Origin: JBDTMT01 sp033764095
GTDB lineage: Bacteria; Desulfobacterota; Binatia; HRBIN30; CADEER01
DNA length: 16,949 nt
Direction: 5' to 3'
Assembly (NCBI GenBank): GCA_033764095.1
Contig: JANRJF010000473.1
Coordinates: forward strand, 1-16,949
Below are positions 6,375 through 13,557 of the stretch, piece by piece. The first letter of the stretch is position 1; every line of letters starts with the position of its first letter. Both the position numbers and the translations under genes were made by a program. The notes beneath the pieces are model-generated. The model was not told the origin of the DNA. It saw nothing but the letters and a program-made list of their open reading frames with translations, and did no database searches.

Positions 6375-8750
6375 TCAGTTGCCGCTCGCCTGCGCGGCGC
6401 GCAGGGCGTTGGCCTTCTGCTGCACCAGCGAGATCAGATCGCCGAGCGGGAAGTTGTAGTCGAGAATGTGGGTGCCGAGCAGCGAGGGGGCGAACACCGC
6501 ACTGTTGAAGGGAATCGGATTGGTGCGCTGATCGCCGGCGCCGGGCTCGACGCTGATCTTCAGGTAGCTCTTGCCGCGATCGTCCTTGACGCACTCGCCG
6601 GCGTAGAAGTCGCGGAACACGGCGAACGGCGTGGTGATCGGCAGGCCGAGGTCCATGCCGACGCGGAACAGCGGCTGGTTGGCAAACAGCGGCAGGGTGG
6701 TGGCGCTGAACAGCGCCTTGCCGCCGCCCAGCCCCGCCGGGTTGGTGCAGGCGGTGTCGAGCGTCGGCGACTGCACGTTGGAGCCGTTCAGCGGCGCGAA
6801 GCCGTCGGCGTAGGAGCGGTAGGCGATGACACAGCCGGTCTGCTCGGCGCTGGTGCAGAGCGGCAGATGGTGGAAGGAGCCGCCGACCGTCTGCCCGTCC
6901 GGCACCACGACGTTGCCGCCGATCGCCAGCGCGACGACCAGCCGCGCGCGCAGCTGCGGCTCCGGATCGACCACCTCCTGCAGCAGGCGGGTGATCATCT
7001 GCGTACCCTGCGAGTGCCCCATGATGACGACGTTGCGGCCCTGGTTGTACTGCCCCATGTAGTGCTTGAAGGCCTCCAGCACGTCGGCATAGGCGAGATC
7101 GAAGATCTGCGTGCGCTGCGGCTCCGGCGCGCCGAAGCTGCTCAGGGTCCCCTGCCGGTAGAGCGGCGCGAAGATGCGGCAGGTGGTGTTGAGGCGCGCC
7201 GCCTGGTTGAGCAACGGATCGAGCTCCAGGCTGATGTCGGAGAAGTCGGTGTGGTTGCCGACCGGACCGGCGAGGTCGACGGTGGGGTAGACGTAGAAGC
7301 AGTCGACGTCGGGCGGCTCGTCGGCCGGGAAGTGCGGCTGCACGTCGAGCGTGAGGTCGGGCCCGATGTCGGTGACGTCGAGCGCGTTGACGAGGCACTG
7401 GTCGTCGCTCTTGCCGGCGCGGCACAGCCACAGGTTCTCGTCGACGTAGCGCGGACTGCTGTAGCCGGGGAATGGATTGAACGGCTCGATGACGTCCTGC
7501 CAGTTGTCGCCGTCGGTGAGGATGTCGGCGGTCCAGTCGCGCACCGACAGCCCGAGCACCTCGGTGCCGAAGAACTGCGGCAGCTCGAGGATGGTATGCC
7601 CCTCGCCCTGGATGAAGAAGCGCTTGAAACGGTCGGGGAAGGCGGCGTGGAGCGCGTCGGTGGTCTCGCGCAGCAGCGCTTCGTAGGCCGGCGGCTCGAG
7701 GCGCAGGAAGCTGCGGATGACGACGTCGCGCAGGGTGCTGAAGTAGCCGACGCGCAGCGACGGATCGCGCGCCAGCCCCCATTCGGTGAGGAACGCCACC
7801 TGCTCGGCGCAGCGCGTGCAGCTCGGCGGGATCACCTCGGTGTAGCGCCAGTTGGTGACGCGGTCCTGGACCCCCTGGACGTCGGCGGCGTTCTGCAGAC
7901 CGGGGCCGGAGTCGTTGAGCGTCACGATCGGCGTATCGGGATAGGCGACGCGCACCACGCCGTAGCCGCTGAAGGTGCCGTAGCCGCCGGCGCTGCTGCC
8001 GGCGACGACGATCTGCGCCGGGTTGCGGAACTGGTCGCGCATGACGTCCACCGCGGCGGCGAGGTTCTGCTGGCCGTGGTGGTAGACCAGGCCGTTCTCG
8101 TAGGCGACCAGGTTGTCGCCGCCGAACACCGAGCCGTCGCAGTACGGCGCGTAGACGATATTCCAGTCGCGGAACGGGTTGTCGGGATTGGCGAAGTCGA
8201 AGATGCCGGCGCCGAAGATCGGATCGGCGGTGAGCTTGGCGGTCGGCGCCACCCAGCAGCTGTCATTGTCCCAGCAGGCGCCGCCGCCCTCCAGGTACAG
8301 CAGCACCTTGTTGGTGGTGCCGCGCTTCACCTCGACGCGGTACGCGTCGCCGCGCAGGCAGATCGCCTGCGCCGCCGCTGGATCGAAGCGGTAGCTGTCC
8401 CAGACGCCGTTCGGCTGCATCGACGCCGGCGTGATGGCGCCGAGATACCTGCCGACGCCGGCGGCGCGCAGCTCCTCGACCAGCGACGGCGGAGGGGTGG
8501 CAGTGGCGGTCGCGCTCGGCGGCACCGTCGCGCTGGCGGTCGGCGGCGCGGTCGCGGTCGGGATCGCCGTCGCGGTCGCGCTCGGCGGCGGCGGCGCGGT
8601 GGCGGTCGGCACCGCGGTCGCGCTCGCGGTGGCCACCGGCGTCGGCGTCGCGGTCGGCGCGTTGGCGCGGTGGTCATCGTCGCCGCACGCCGCCAGCCCG
8701 AGCGCCAGGCTCACCATCAGCAGGCAGCGCGAGAGTCGCATCGACCGCAT
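6375..8750 (-). CDS. Lipoprotein fusing a pectin-acetylesterase-like and a DUF3089 hydrolase
   Basis: 791 residues. A signal peptide with lipobox LAAC (Cys22) points to a lipid-anchored exported protein. Residues 27-89 form a Thr/Ala/Pro linker. Residues about 91-435 are a pectin-acetylesterase/Notum-like alpha/beta hydrolase: EGGGACW (154-160), nucleophile elbow GSSAG (Ser253), likely Asp280 (NDSGPG) and His385 (GEGHT). Residues about 436-791 are a DUF3089 lipase-like hydrolase: WLCRAG (441-446), CFYVYPTVD (484-492), AYADV (553-557), GHSQG (Ser580), and HILDYN (761-766) with a likely catalytic His761. Both nucleophile motifs are intact, so both modules may be active on ester substrates outside the cytoplasm. 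The ATG at 8750 has AGGGGGGAC upstream; another ATG lies three codons in. The methyltransferase start is 9 bp downstream. The substrate is unknown. Confidence 0.88.
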   Translation of the reverse strand: MRSMRLSRCLLMVSLALGLAACGDDDHRANAPTATPTPVATASATAVPTATAPPPPSATATAIPTATAPPTASATVPPSATATATPPPSLVEELRAAGVGRYLGAITPASMQPNGVWDSYRFDPAAAQAICLRGDAYRVEVKRGTTNKVLLYLEGGGACWDNDSCWVAPTAKLTADPIFGAGIFDFANPDNPFRDWNIVYAPYCDGSVFGGDNLVAYENGLVYHHGQQNLAAAVDVMRDQFRNPAQIVVAGSSAGGYGTFSGYGVVRVAYPDTPIVTLNDSGPGLQNAADVQGVQDRVTNWRYTEVIPPSCTRCAEQVAFLTEWGLARDPSLRVGYFSTLRDVVIRSFLRLEPPAYEALLRETTDALHAAFPDRFKRFFIQGEGHTILELPQFFGTEVLGLSVRDWTADILTDGDNWQDVIEPFNPFPGYSSPRYVDENLWLCRAGKSDDQCLVNALDVTDIGPDLTLDVQPHFPADEPPDVDCFYVYPTVDLAGPVGNHTDFSDISLELDPLLNQAARLNTTCRIFAPLYRQGTLSSFGAPEPQRTQIFDLAYADVLEAFKHYMGQYNQGRNVVIMGHSQGTQMITRLLQEVVDPEPQLRARLVVALAIGGNVVVPDGQTVGGSFHHLPLCTSAEQTGCVIAYRSYADGFAPLNGSNVQSPTLDTACTNPAGLGGGKALFSATTLPLFANQPLFRVGMDLGLPITTPFAVFRDFYAGECVKDDRGKSYLKISVEPGAGDQRTNPIPFNSAVFAPSLLGTHILDYNFPLGDLISLVQQKANALRAAQASGN
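8484..8660 (-). repeat. Low-complexity coding repeat (Thr/Ala/Pro linker)
   Basis: Near-tandem 6- and 12-bp words of the gcggtc / gcgctcggcggc type encode residues 31-89 of the hydrolase fusion. Similar but shorter linkers occur in the propeller protein (residues 81-127) and the two Cys-rich paralogs. Such arrays vary easily in length by slippage. Confidence 0.75.
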
Positions 8751-8811
8751 GACCGTCCCCCCTGATCTCGGCATCGAGCTTACCAAAGCGGCGCCGCCGG
8801 TGCCTTGCAAA

Positions 8812-8848
8812 CCCCATCCCGGCCTTCCCCCGCTGGCGCGGGGGAAGG
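8812..8848. terminator. GC-rich palindromic element 2, downstream of the propeller gene
   Basis: Perfect 11-bp stem ccttcccccgc (8823-8833) / gcgggggaagg (8838-8848) with loop tggc, just after the stop of the minus-strand propeller gene. Its leading 23 bp are close to those of the element at 3661, so this is a dispersed repeat family that may act as a terminator. No T-tract on either strand. Confidence 0.6.
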
Positions 8849-8856
8849 AGCGCCAC

Positions 8857-10419
8857 TCACAAACCGAATGGCGCGATCCAGATGATGTCGCCCTTGTTGT
8901 CGTTGCCGAGGAAGAGCCGGCCGTCGGGCGCGAAGGCGACGTTGGCCGGGCGCCCGCGCGTCTTGCGGCCGTCGTCCCAGCCGGTGGCGAAGTCCCGCAT
9001 GGCACCCGCCGACCTGCCGCTCAGATCGGAGCCCGGTAGCACCATGCCGGTCATGACGTCGAAGTCGATGCCGACCAGGCGGGCGCCCTTCCATGATCCG
9101 TAGATGCCGTGCAGCGGCACGAAGGCGCGGTGCGTCCACGGTTCCGGCCACTTGCCGAGCTCGTAGTCGAGGTCGAACGGGGTGTGACCGATGTAGAAGG
9201 AATCGATCTCCTGGGCGACGCCGGAGCAGTCCGGCGCCGGGTTCTGCACCAGATCCTGGTAGGGCGTATTCGCGGTGGCGCAGCACGGATAGCCCCAGTC
9301 GTCGCCGTCGCGCACCGGCACCAGCTTCTCGCGCCCGCCGAGCTGGGTGGTGTAGTCGCGCGCCAGCTCGATGGCGAAGCAGCGGCCGTAGCCGCGCGCG
9401 CAGCGCACCGAGATGGGATTGCGGAACCCCTTGGCGACCTGCGCCGCTTCGATGGCGCTGTCGAGCTTGAGGATGCCGCCGTGGAAGGGGCGGTTGTCCG
9501 GGGTGCACGGCTCGCCTTCGTCGCCGCCGTTGGTGACGTAGATGGTGCCGTCGTCGGCGACGTCGAGGGTCTTCGGCCAGTGCAGGTTGGAGCTGTAGAC
9601 GAGGATGTTGGCGACCTGCTCGCTGGCGGCCATCGCGGCGCGGTCGCCGGGGCTGTACGGCACGCGCATGATCTTCGTGTCGTCCTGGTAGTAGAGGTAG
9701 CCGCCGGTGAACAGCAGGCCCTGCGTCGACGGCAGGGCGTCCTTGAAGGTGAGCACCTCGTCGGCGGTGCCGTCCGCATCGTCGTCGGGCAGCACGACGA
9801 TCGCATCGCGACCGCCCTGCCCGTTGCCGGTGGTGAAGCGGGTGGGTGAGCTGGCGAACAGCTCGCCACCGGGCGCGAAGCGCAGCTGCCGCACGTTGCG
9901 CACCCGGCCGTACCACTTGGCGCAGAAGCCGACCGGGAGCTGCAGGTAGTCGAGGCTGGGCGCCTCCTCGGGACCGCCCGGCACGCTACCGACGCCGGCG
10001 GCGGTGAACAGCACCGCGCCCGGCAGGCTGCAGAAGCCGGTCGCCGGAATCGGGATCGGCGTCTCGGTCGGCGTCGCGGTCGGGGTGTCGACCGGCGCCG
10101 TCGTCTCGCTCGGCGACGGCGTCGCGCTCTGCGTCGCGGTCGGGGTGCCGGTCGCCGGCGGTGCGCTCGCGGTGGCGAGCGGCGGACAGCTGCCGAGCGC
10201 CGCCCCGACCGCGCGCACCAACTCGTCGATGCCGACCGCGCCGTCGCCGTTCGCATCCATCGCCGGGCAGGTCGACACCGCCGGCCCACCGAGCGCGATG
10301 TTCACGCCGCTGACCAGCTCGTCGATGGTGACGCGGCGATCACCCGAGCAGTCGCCGACGCAGGTCGGGGCGGGGGCCGGCGCGGCAACCAGCGCGGCGA
10401 GCAGGACGAGCAGGCGCAT
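8857..10419 (-). CDS. Secreted PQQ sugar/sorbosone-dehydrogenase-like beta-propeller with EF-hand (dockerin-like) module
   Basis: 520 residues. A signal peptide of about 16-19 residues is followed by two dockerin-like calcium loops: D23-x-S25-x-D27...E34 and D55-x-N57-x-D59...E66, both with intact acidic ligands. Then comes a Thr/Pro linker (81-127) and a beta-propeller (about 130-520) with repeated FAPGGELFAS, DGTIYVTNGGD, GFRNPISVRC and FAPDGRLFLGNDNKGDIIWI strands, typical of glucose/sorbosone dehydrogenase-like proteins. Many extra cysteines suggest disulfides and export. Whether PQQ is bound cannot be judged here. Start: ATG 10419 begins MRLLVLLAAL; a TTG two codons upstream is possible and no good ribosome site is visible. 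It is divergent from the crotonase gene across 83 bp with no convincing promoter. Likely periplasmic or cell-surface oxidation or binding of a carbohydrate-like ligand. Confidence 0.85.
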   Translation of the reverse strand: MRLLVLLAALVAAPAPAPTCVGDCSGDRRVTIDELVSGVNIALGGPAVSTCPAMDANGDGAVGIDELVRAVGAALGSCPPLATASAPPATGTPTATQSATPSPSETTAPVDTPTATPTETPIPIPATGFCSLPGAVLFTAAGVGSVPGGPEEAPSLDYLQLPVGFCAKWYGRVRNVRQLRFAPGGELFASSPTRFTTGNGQGGRDAIVVLPDDDADGTADEVLTFKDALPSTQGLLFTGGYLYYQDDTKIMRVPYSPGDRAAMAASEQVANILVYSSNLHWPKTLDVADDGTIYVTNGGDEGEPCTPDNRPFHGGILKLDSAIEAAQVAKGFRNPISVRCARGYGRCFAIELARDYTTQLGGREKLVPVRDGDDWGYPCCATANTPYQDLVQNPAPDCSGVAQEIDSFYIGHTPFDLDYELGKWPEPWTHRAFVPLHGIYGSWKGARLVGIDFDVMTGMVLPGSDLSGRSAGAMRDFATGWDDGRKTRGRPANVAFAPDGRLFLGNDNKGDIIWIAPFGL

Positions 10420-10502
10420 CGGCAACCGCTACCATGCGGCGCGCCGCTTTGGCGACCGCCGCGGCGTTGCCCGCCCGGGCGCCGCCGTGCGAGGGAATCG
10501 GC

Positions 10503-11435
10503 ATGGACAGGCTGAAGACCATGACCTACGCGGTCACCGACCGCATCGCCCGCATCACCCTCAACCGGCCCGAGCGCGGTAACGGCATCACGCTCGATCT
10601 GCCGGTCGAGCTGGCGCAGTGTGTCGAGCGCGCCGATCTCGATCCCGCCGTGCACGTCATCGCGCTGAGCGGCAACGGCAAGGGGTTCTGCGGCGGCTAC
10701 GACCTGGTGGCGAGCGCCGAGAAGATCCTCGACGACCCGGGCGGCGACCCCAACCGCGGCCGCCCGTTCGCGCCGGCCGGCTCGCCGCTCGATCCGCGCG
10801 TCACCGCCCGCAACCACGACCCGCGCCGCGTCTGGGACCCGGTGGTCGACTACCAGATGATGTCGCGCAACGTGCGCGGCTTCATGAGCCTGTTCCACGC
10901 CAACAAGCCGGTGGTCTGCAAGGTGCACGGCTTCTGCGTCGCCGGCGGCACCGACATGGCGCTGTGCAGCGATCTGCTGGTGATCGCCGAGGACGCCAAG
11001 ATCGGCTACCCGCCGGCACGCGTCTGGGGCTCGCCGACCACCTCGGTGTGGGCGTTCCGCATCGGCATCGAGAAGGCCAAGCGCCTGCTGTTCACCGGCG
11101 ACTGCCTGAACGGCCGCGAAGCGGTCGCCTGGGGCCTGGCCACCGAGTGCGCGCCGGCCGACCAGCTCGACGCGCGCTTCGAGACGCTGCTCGGCCGCAT
11201 CGCGCGCATGCCGATCAACCAGCTGGTGATGATGAAGCTGCTGGTCAACCAGACGGTGCTCGCCGCCGGGCTGCCGACGACGCAGATCCTCGGCACCGTG
11301 TTCGACGGCATCACCCGCCACACCGCCGAGGGCTACGCCTTCCAGCAGCGCGCCGCCGAGGTCGGCTTCAAGCAGGCGGTGCGCGAGCGCGACGAGCCGT
11401 TCGGCGACTTCGGCGCCTCGACCTTCAAGGGCTGA
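10503..11435 (+). CDS. Crotonase/enoyl-CoA hydratase-family protein, GYPPARVWG subgroup
   Basis: 310 residues, longer than the usual 260 because of an insert at about 72-125 between the oxyanion-hole segment GKGFCGGYDL (59-68) and HGFCVAGGTDMAL (142-154). By alignment to enoyl-CoA hydratase, the first catalytic Glu position is Asp151 and the second is Pro171 (in GYPPARVWG), so the canonical two-Glu hydratase site is absent. This subgroup is widespread in environmental and actinobacterial genomes and annotated only as hydratase/isomerase. It probably acts on a CoA thioester with other chemistry. The ATG at 10503 follows a GAGGGA-type site; an upstream ATG at 10434 would add an Ala/Arg-rich stretch unlike the family. 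The next gene starts 1 bp after its stop, implying one transcript. Confidence 0.88.
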   Translation: MDRLKTMTYAVTDRIARITLNRPERGNGITLDLPVELAQCVERADLDPAVHVIALSGNGKGFCGGYDLVASAEKILDDPGGDPNRGRPFAPAGSPLDPRVTARNHDPRRVWDPVVDYQMMSRNVRGFMSLFHANKPVVCKVHGFCVAGGTDMALCSDLLVIAEDAKIGYPPARVWGSPTTSVWAFRIGIEKAKRLLFTGDCLNGREAVAWGLATECAPADQLDARFETLLGRIARMPINQLVMMKLLVNQTVLAAGLPTTQILGTVFDGITRHTAEGYAFQQRAAEVGFKQAVRERDEPFGDFGASTFKG

Positions 11436-11436
11436 G

Positions 11437-12156
11437 ATGACGCCGCGTGCCGCGCTCGCGCTGCTCGCGCTGCTCGCCGCGGCGTGCAGCGCACATCCCG
11501 CCGCCGCCCCGGCGCCGTCGAGCCCTGCCGCCCCCAGCGCCGCCGCGGCAGCCGACGACGGCGGCGCGGTCCAGCCGGCCTCCATCGCGCTCGACCGCGT
11601 GCCGGCCAGCTGCCGCACGCGGCTGCCCGCCTGCCCGAACGGCAGCAGCGTGCGCGCCTACCAGGTGGACGGCGGCTTCAACGTGCGCTGCGAGACGGCG
11701 CAACGCGTCGCCGACGGACCGCTGGCGGTCTGCGACGCCGCCGGCACGCTGCTGGCGATCGTCGGCATCAAGACCAACGTGAAGGACGGGCTGACGACGC
11801 TCTACTACCCGTCGGGCGGCAAGAAGCTGGAGCGCGAGTTCGCCGATGACCAGGCGAACGGCTGGACGGTGGAATACTACGAGAACGGCCAGGTCTCGAT
11901 TCGCGCCCACTACGTCGACGGCCGCAAGGACGGCCTGCAGACCGACTACACCGAGGACGGCACCAAGCGCGCCGAGGGCGAGTATCGCGACGGCGTGCAG
12001 GAGGGGCGCGCGACGCTCTACTACGCCAACGGCAACAAGGAGCGCGAGGGGACCTTCCGCAACGGCAAGCCGGACGGCCAGTTCACCCACTGGGCGCCGG
12101 ACGGCACCGTGGAATCGGTCACCGTCTTCCGCGATGGGGTGAAGCAGAGCCCGTGA
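11437..12156 (+). CDS. MORN-variant (YwqK-like) repeat lipoprotein
   Basis: 239 residues. The N-terminal hydrophobic signal ends at LLAAAC (Cys17), probably lipidated, followed by an Ala/Pro-rich spacer (18-50) and a short Cys-containing region (Cys59, Cys66, Cys85, Cys99). Residues about 118-236 are five repeats of about 23 residues of the MORN_2 type (G-x-x-x-x-YY-x-x-G-x-x-x-x-x-x-F/Y-x-x-G-x-x-x-G). Such proteins are often labelled YwqK-family antitoxin, but no toxin gene is near, and the role here is more likely cell-envelope related. It begins 1 bp after the crotonase stop, so translation is coupled although the products act in different compartments. A hairpin follows 4 bp after the stop. 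Confidence 0.85.
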   Translation: MTPRAALALLALLAAACSAHPAAAPAPSSPAAPSAAAAADDGGAVQPASIALDRVPASCRTRLPACPNGSSVRAYQVDGGFNVRCETAQRVADGPLAVCDAAGTLLAIVGIKTNVKDGLTTLYYPSGGKKLEREFADDQANGWTVEYYENGQVSIRAHYVDGRKDGLQTDYTEDGTKRAEGEYRDGVQEGRATLYYANGNKEREGTFRNGKPDGQFTHWAPDGTVESVTVFRDGVKQSP

Positions 12157-12159
12157 GCG

Positions 12160-12498
12160 CGGCCCCCCTACGGGGGCCTTGCCCGCCAATGTGCCTCAGC
12201 AGCGAAGTGCACGGGCGAGGCTCTTAGGCTGTTAGGCTGCTCGCTGTCAGGGGCTCTGATCCTTCTGCCCTGACCTGAAACTTCACGCACAGGAGCAAGG
12301 CCAACCACCAAGACGCCAAGACACCAAGCGGACCTCAGACCTTGGTGTCTTGGTGGTGATCCTCTAAGCGGCGAGGACGCGCGTTTCTCGCTCGAGTGTT
12401 CCGGCCCGGCCGGTGGCGGCCCAAACAGCCACCAGCCTGACAGCCTCGTCCACGGCGCTGATCGAGGCTACGAATTTCCGGGCAAGCCCCCTACGGGG
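12160..12498. repeat. Nested inverted repeat E filling a 334-bp gap
   Basis: No gene is seen between 12157 and 12490. Outer arms: 12164-12186 (cccctacgggggccttgccc) against 12478-12497. Middle arms: 12190-12250 (gcctcagcagcg, gtgcacgggcgaggct, ttaggctgttaggctg) match the complement of about 12425-12470. Core: 12304-12328 (caccaag / acgccaag / acaccaag, 8-bp units) pairs with 12341-12357. All arms are ordered symmetrically, so the gap reads as one large nested palindrome with an unpaired part at about 12251-12300 and 12360-12420. The far outer arm supplies the TAG stop (12491-12493) of Cys-rich paralog A. Confidence 0.75.
12161..12178 (+). terminator. Hairpin after the MORN lipoprotein gene
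   Basis: GGCCCCC (12161-12167) pairs with GGGGGCC (12172-12178) around ctac, 4 bp after the stop. Only two T follow, so it is a weak intrinsic terminator. The same ccccctacgggg core recurs near 12486-12498 as the far arm of repeat E. Confidence 0.5.
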
Positions 12499-13366
12499 TG
12501 ACCGATCCGGAATCGTGGAGGATGATCGTCAACCCGTGGCTGCAATCGAGCCCATACGCGCAGCCCGGTCGAGAGAAGGGCGGCAGCACGGACGGGTTGG
12601 GGAAGTCGACCCCGCGTTGCCAGCGCGAGGTGACCTTCAACGAGCAGTTGACCGGGTTGGGGCACGACATGCTGCGCACGCCGCCGGTATAGGTGGCGGT
12701 GGTGGCGAGGCTGCGCAGATCGACCGTCGCCTGCAGCGTCAGCGTCACCGTGCAGGCGCCCTGCGATTCGCTCTGCGCCAACTCGAAGTGCAGCACGCGG
12801 TTGGCGTCGACCTGCGCCGGCAGGCGTTCGCCGCTGTTGATGTCCTCGATCTCGGACGCCTCGCCGCGCTCGTAGACGCGGTAGTCGGCCGTGGCCTGGG
12901 CGAGGCCCTGGCGGATCTGCTTGACCAGTGCCTGCGGACAGCTCGACGACGGGACCTTGACCTGATCCTCGTGCCAGCGCGAGACCATGGCGGTCGCGGT
13001 CGGCGGCGCCGTCGGCAGCGGGGTGTGCGTCGGCGTGAACGTCGGCGTCGGCGTGGCGGTGCGCGTATTGGTGGCGCGCGGCGTCGGCGGCTCCGGGCAG
13101 GGCTGGCACTCGCACAGCGCGTTGGCGACGCTGGCGATGAGCTCGGCGATGCCGATCGGCCCGCTGCCGAGCGACGGGCAGTCGTCGAGCGGCGCCAGGC
13201 CGAGGACGATGTTCACCGCCAGGATGAGGTCGTTGATGCCGACCGCGCCGCGGTTGCCGCAGTCACCGACGCACGCCTGCGCGCCGGCGCGCCCGGGCGC
13301 CGCGAGCAGCGCGAGCAATGACGCGGTGATGAGGCGCCGAGCGACCCAGCCGCTGCGAATCGGCAT
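12491..13366 (-). CDS. Secreted Cys-rich protein, paralog A (degenerate EF-hand module plus unrecognised domain)
   Basis: 291 residues. The signal peptide ends near AQA (29-31). Residues 32-90 are a CVGDC module like that of the propeller protein, but the calcium-loop acids are mostly lost (GNRG; SLGSGP) and a CECQPCP cluster (85-91) follows, suggesting disulfides in place of calcium. Then a Thr/Pro linker (92-126) and a domain (127-250) beginning VSRWHEDQVKV that I do not recognise, with Cys143, Cys205, Cys235 and Cys241. The same domain forms the C-terminus of paralog B. Beyond it is a Cys-containing tail (251-291) that B lacks. The ATG at 13366 gives a clean signal peptide. The stop is read from repeat E. 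Probably extracellular or surface located; function unknown. Confidence 0.8.
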   Translation of the reverse strand: MPIRSGWVARRLITASLLALLAAPGRAGAQACVGDCGNRGAVGINDLILAVNIVLGLAPLDDCPSLGSGPIGIAELIASVANALCECQPCPEPPTPRATNTRTATPTPTFTPTHTPLPTAPPTATAMVSRWHEDQVKVPSSSCPQALVKQIRQGLAQATADYRVYERGEASEIEDINSGERLPAQVDANRVLHFELAQSESQGACTVTLTLQATVDLRSLATTATYTGGVRSMSCPNPVNCSLKVTSRWQRGVDFPNPSVLPPFSRPGCAYGLDCSHGLTIILHDSGSVTP

Positions 13367-13490
13367 GCGGACTCTGTCTCATTGTCACGCAGGACGATGC
13401 AAGCGAATTGACCGGCAGACCCGCACCACCGCCCGTCGAGCGTCGGGCGCGCCTTGCGCGCTTGTGCAGCACCGCGTCGACGCGGGCGCC

Positions 13491-13508
13491 GGCGCGGCAG
13501 GCCGCGCC
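13491..13508. terminator. Hairpin downstream of paralog B
   Basis: GGCGCGGC (13491-13498) and GCCGCGCC (13501-13508) are complementary, about 50 bp after the stop of the minus-strand paralog B gene; with a realistic 4-nt loop the stem is 7 bp. No T-tract. It could end that transcript before paralog A. Confidence 0.35.
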
Positions 13509-13557
13509 CGCGCAATCGGTGGCGACGGACATCCTGGCCACGCCGCCGCCACCGCCG

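Noticed and set aside
5916..8765. A 949-codon open frame on the plus strand opposite the hydrolase fusion
   Set aside because: It is rich in Arg, Val, Ala and Gly without domain motifs and lies antisense to a gene with clear signal peptide and catalytic motifs; a GC-rich shadow frame.
10434..10502. Longer start for the second crotonase
   Set aside because: The added stretch is Ala/Arg-rich and unlike the family, and the ribosome site favours 10503.
11437..12156. Antitoxin of a toxin-antitoxin pair
   Set aside because: The YwqK label comes only from MORN-type repeats; there is a lipoprotein signal and no toxin gene beside it.
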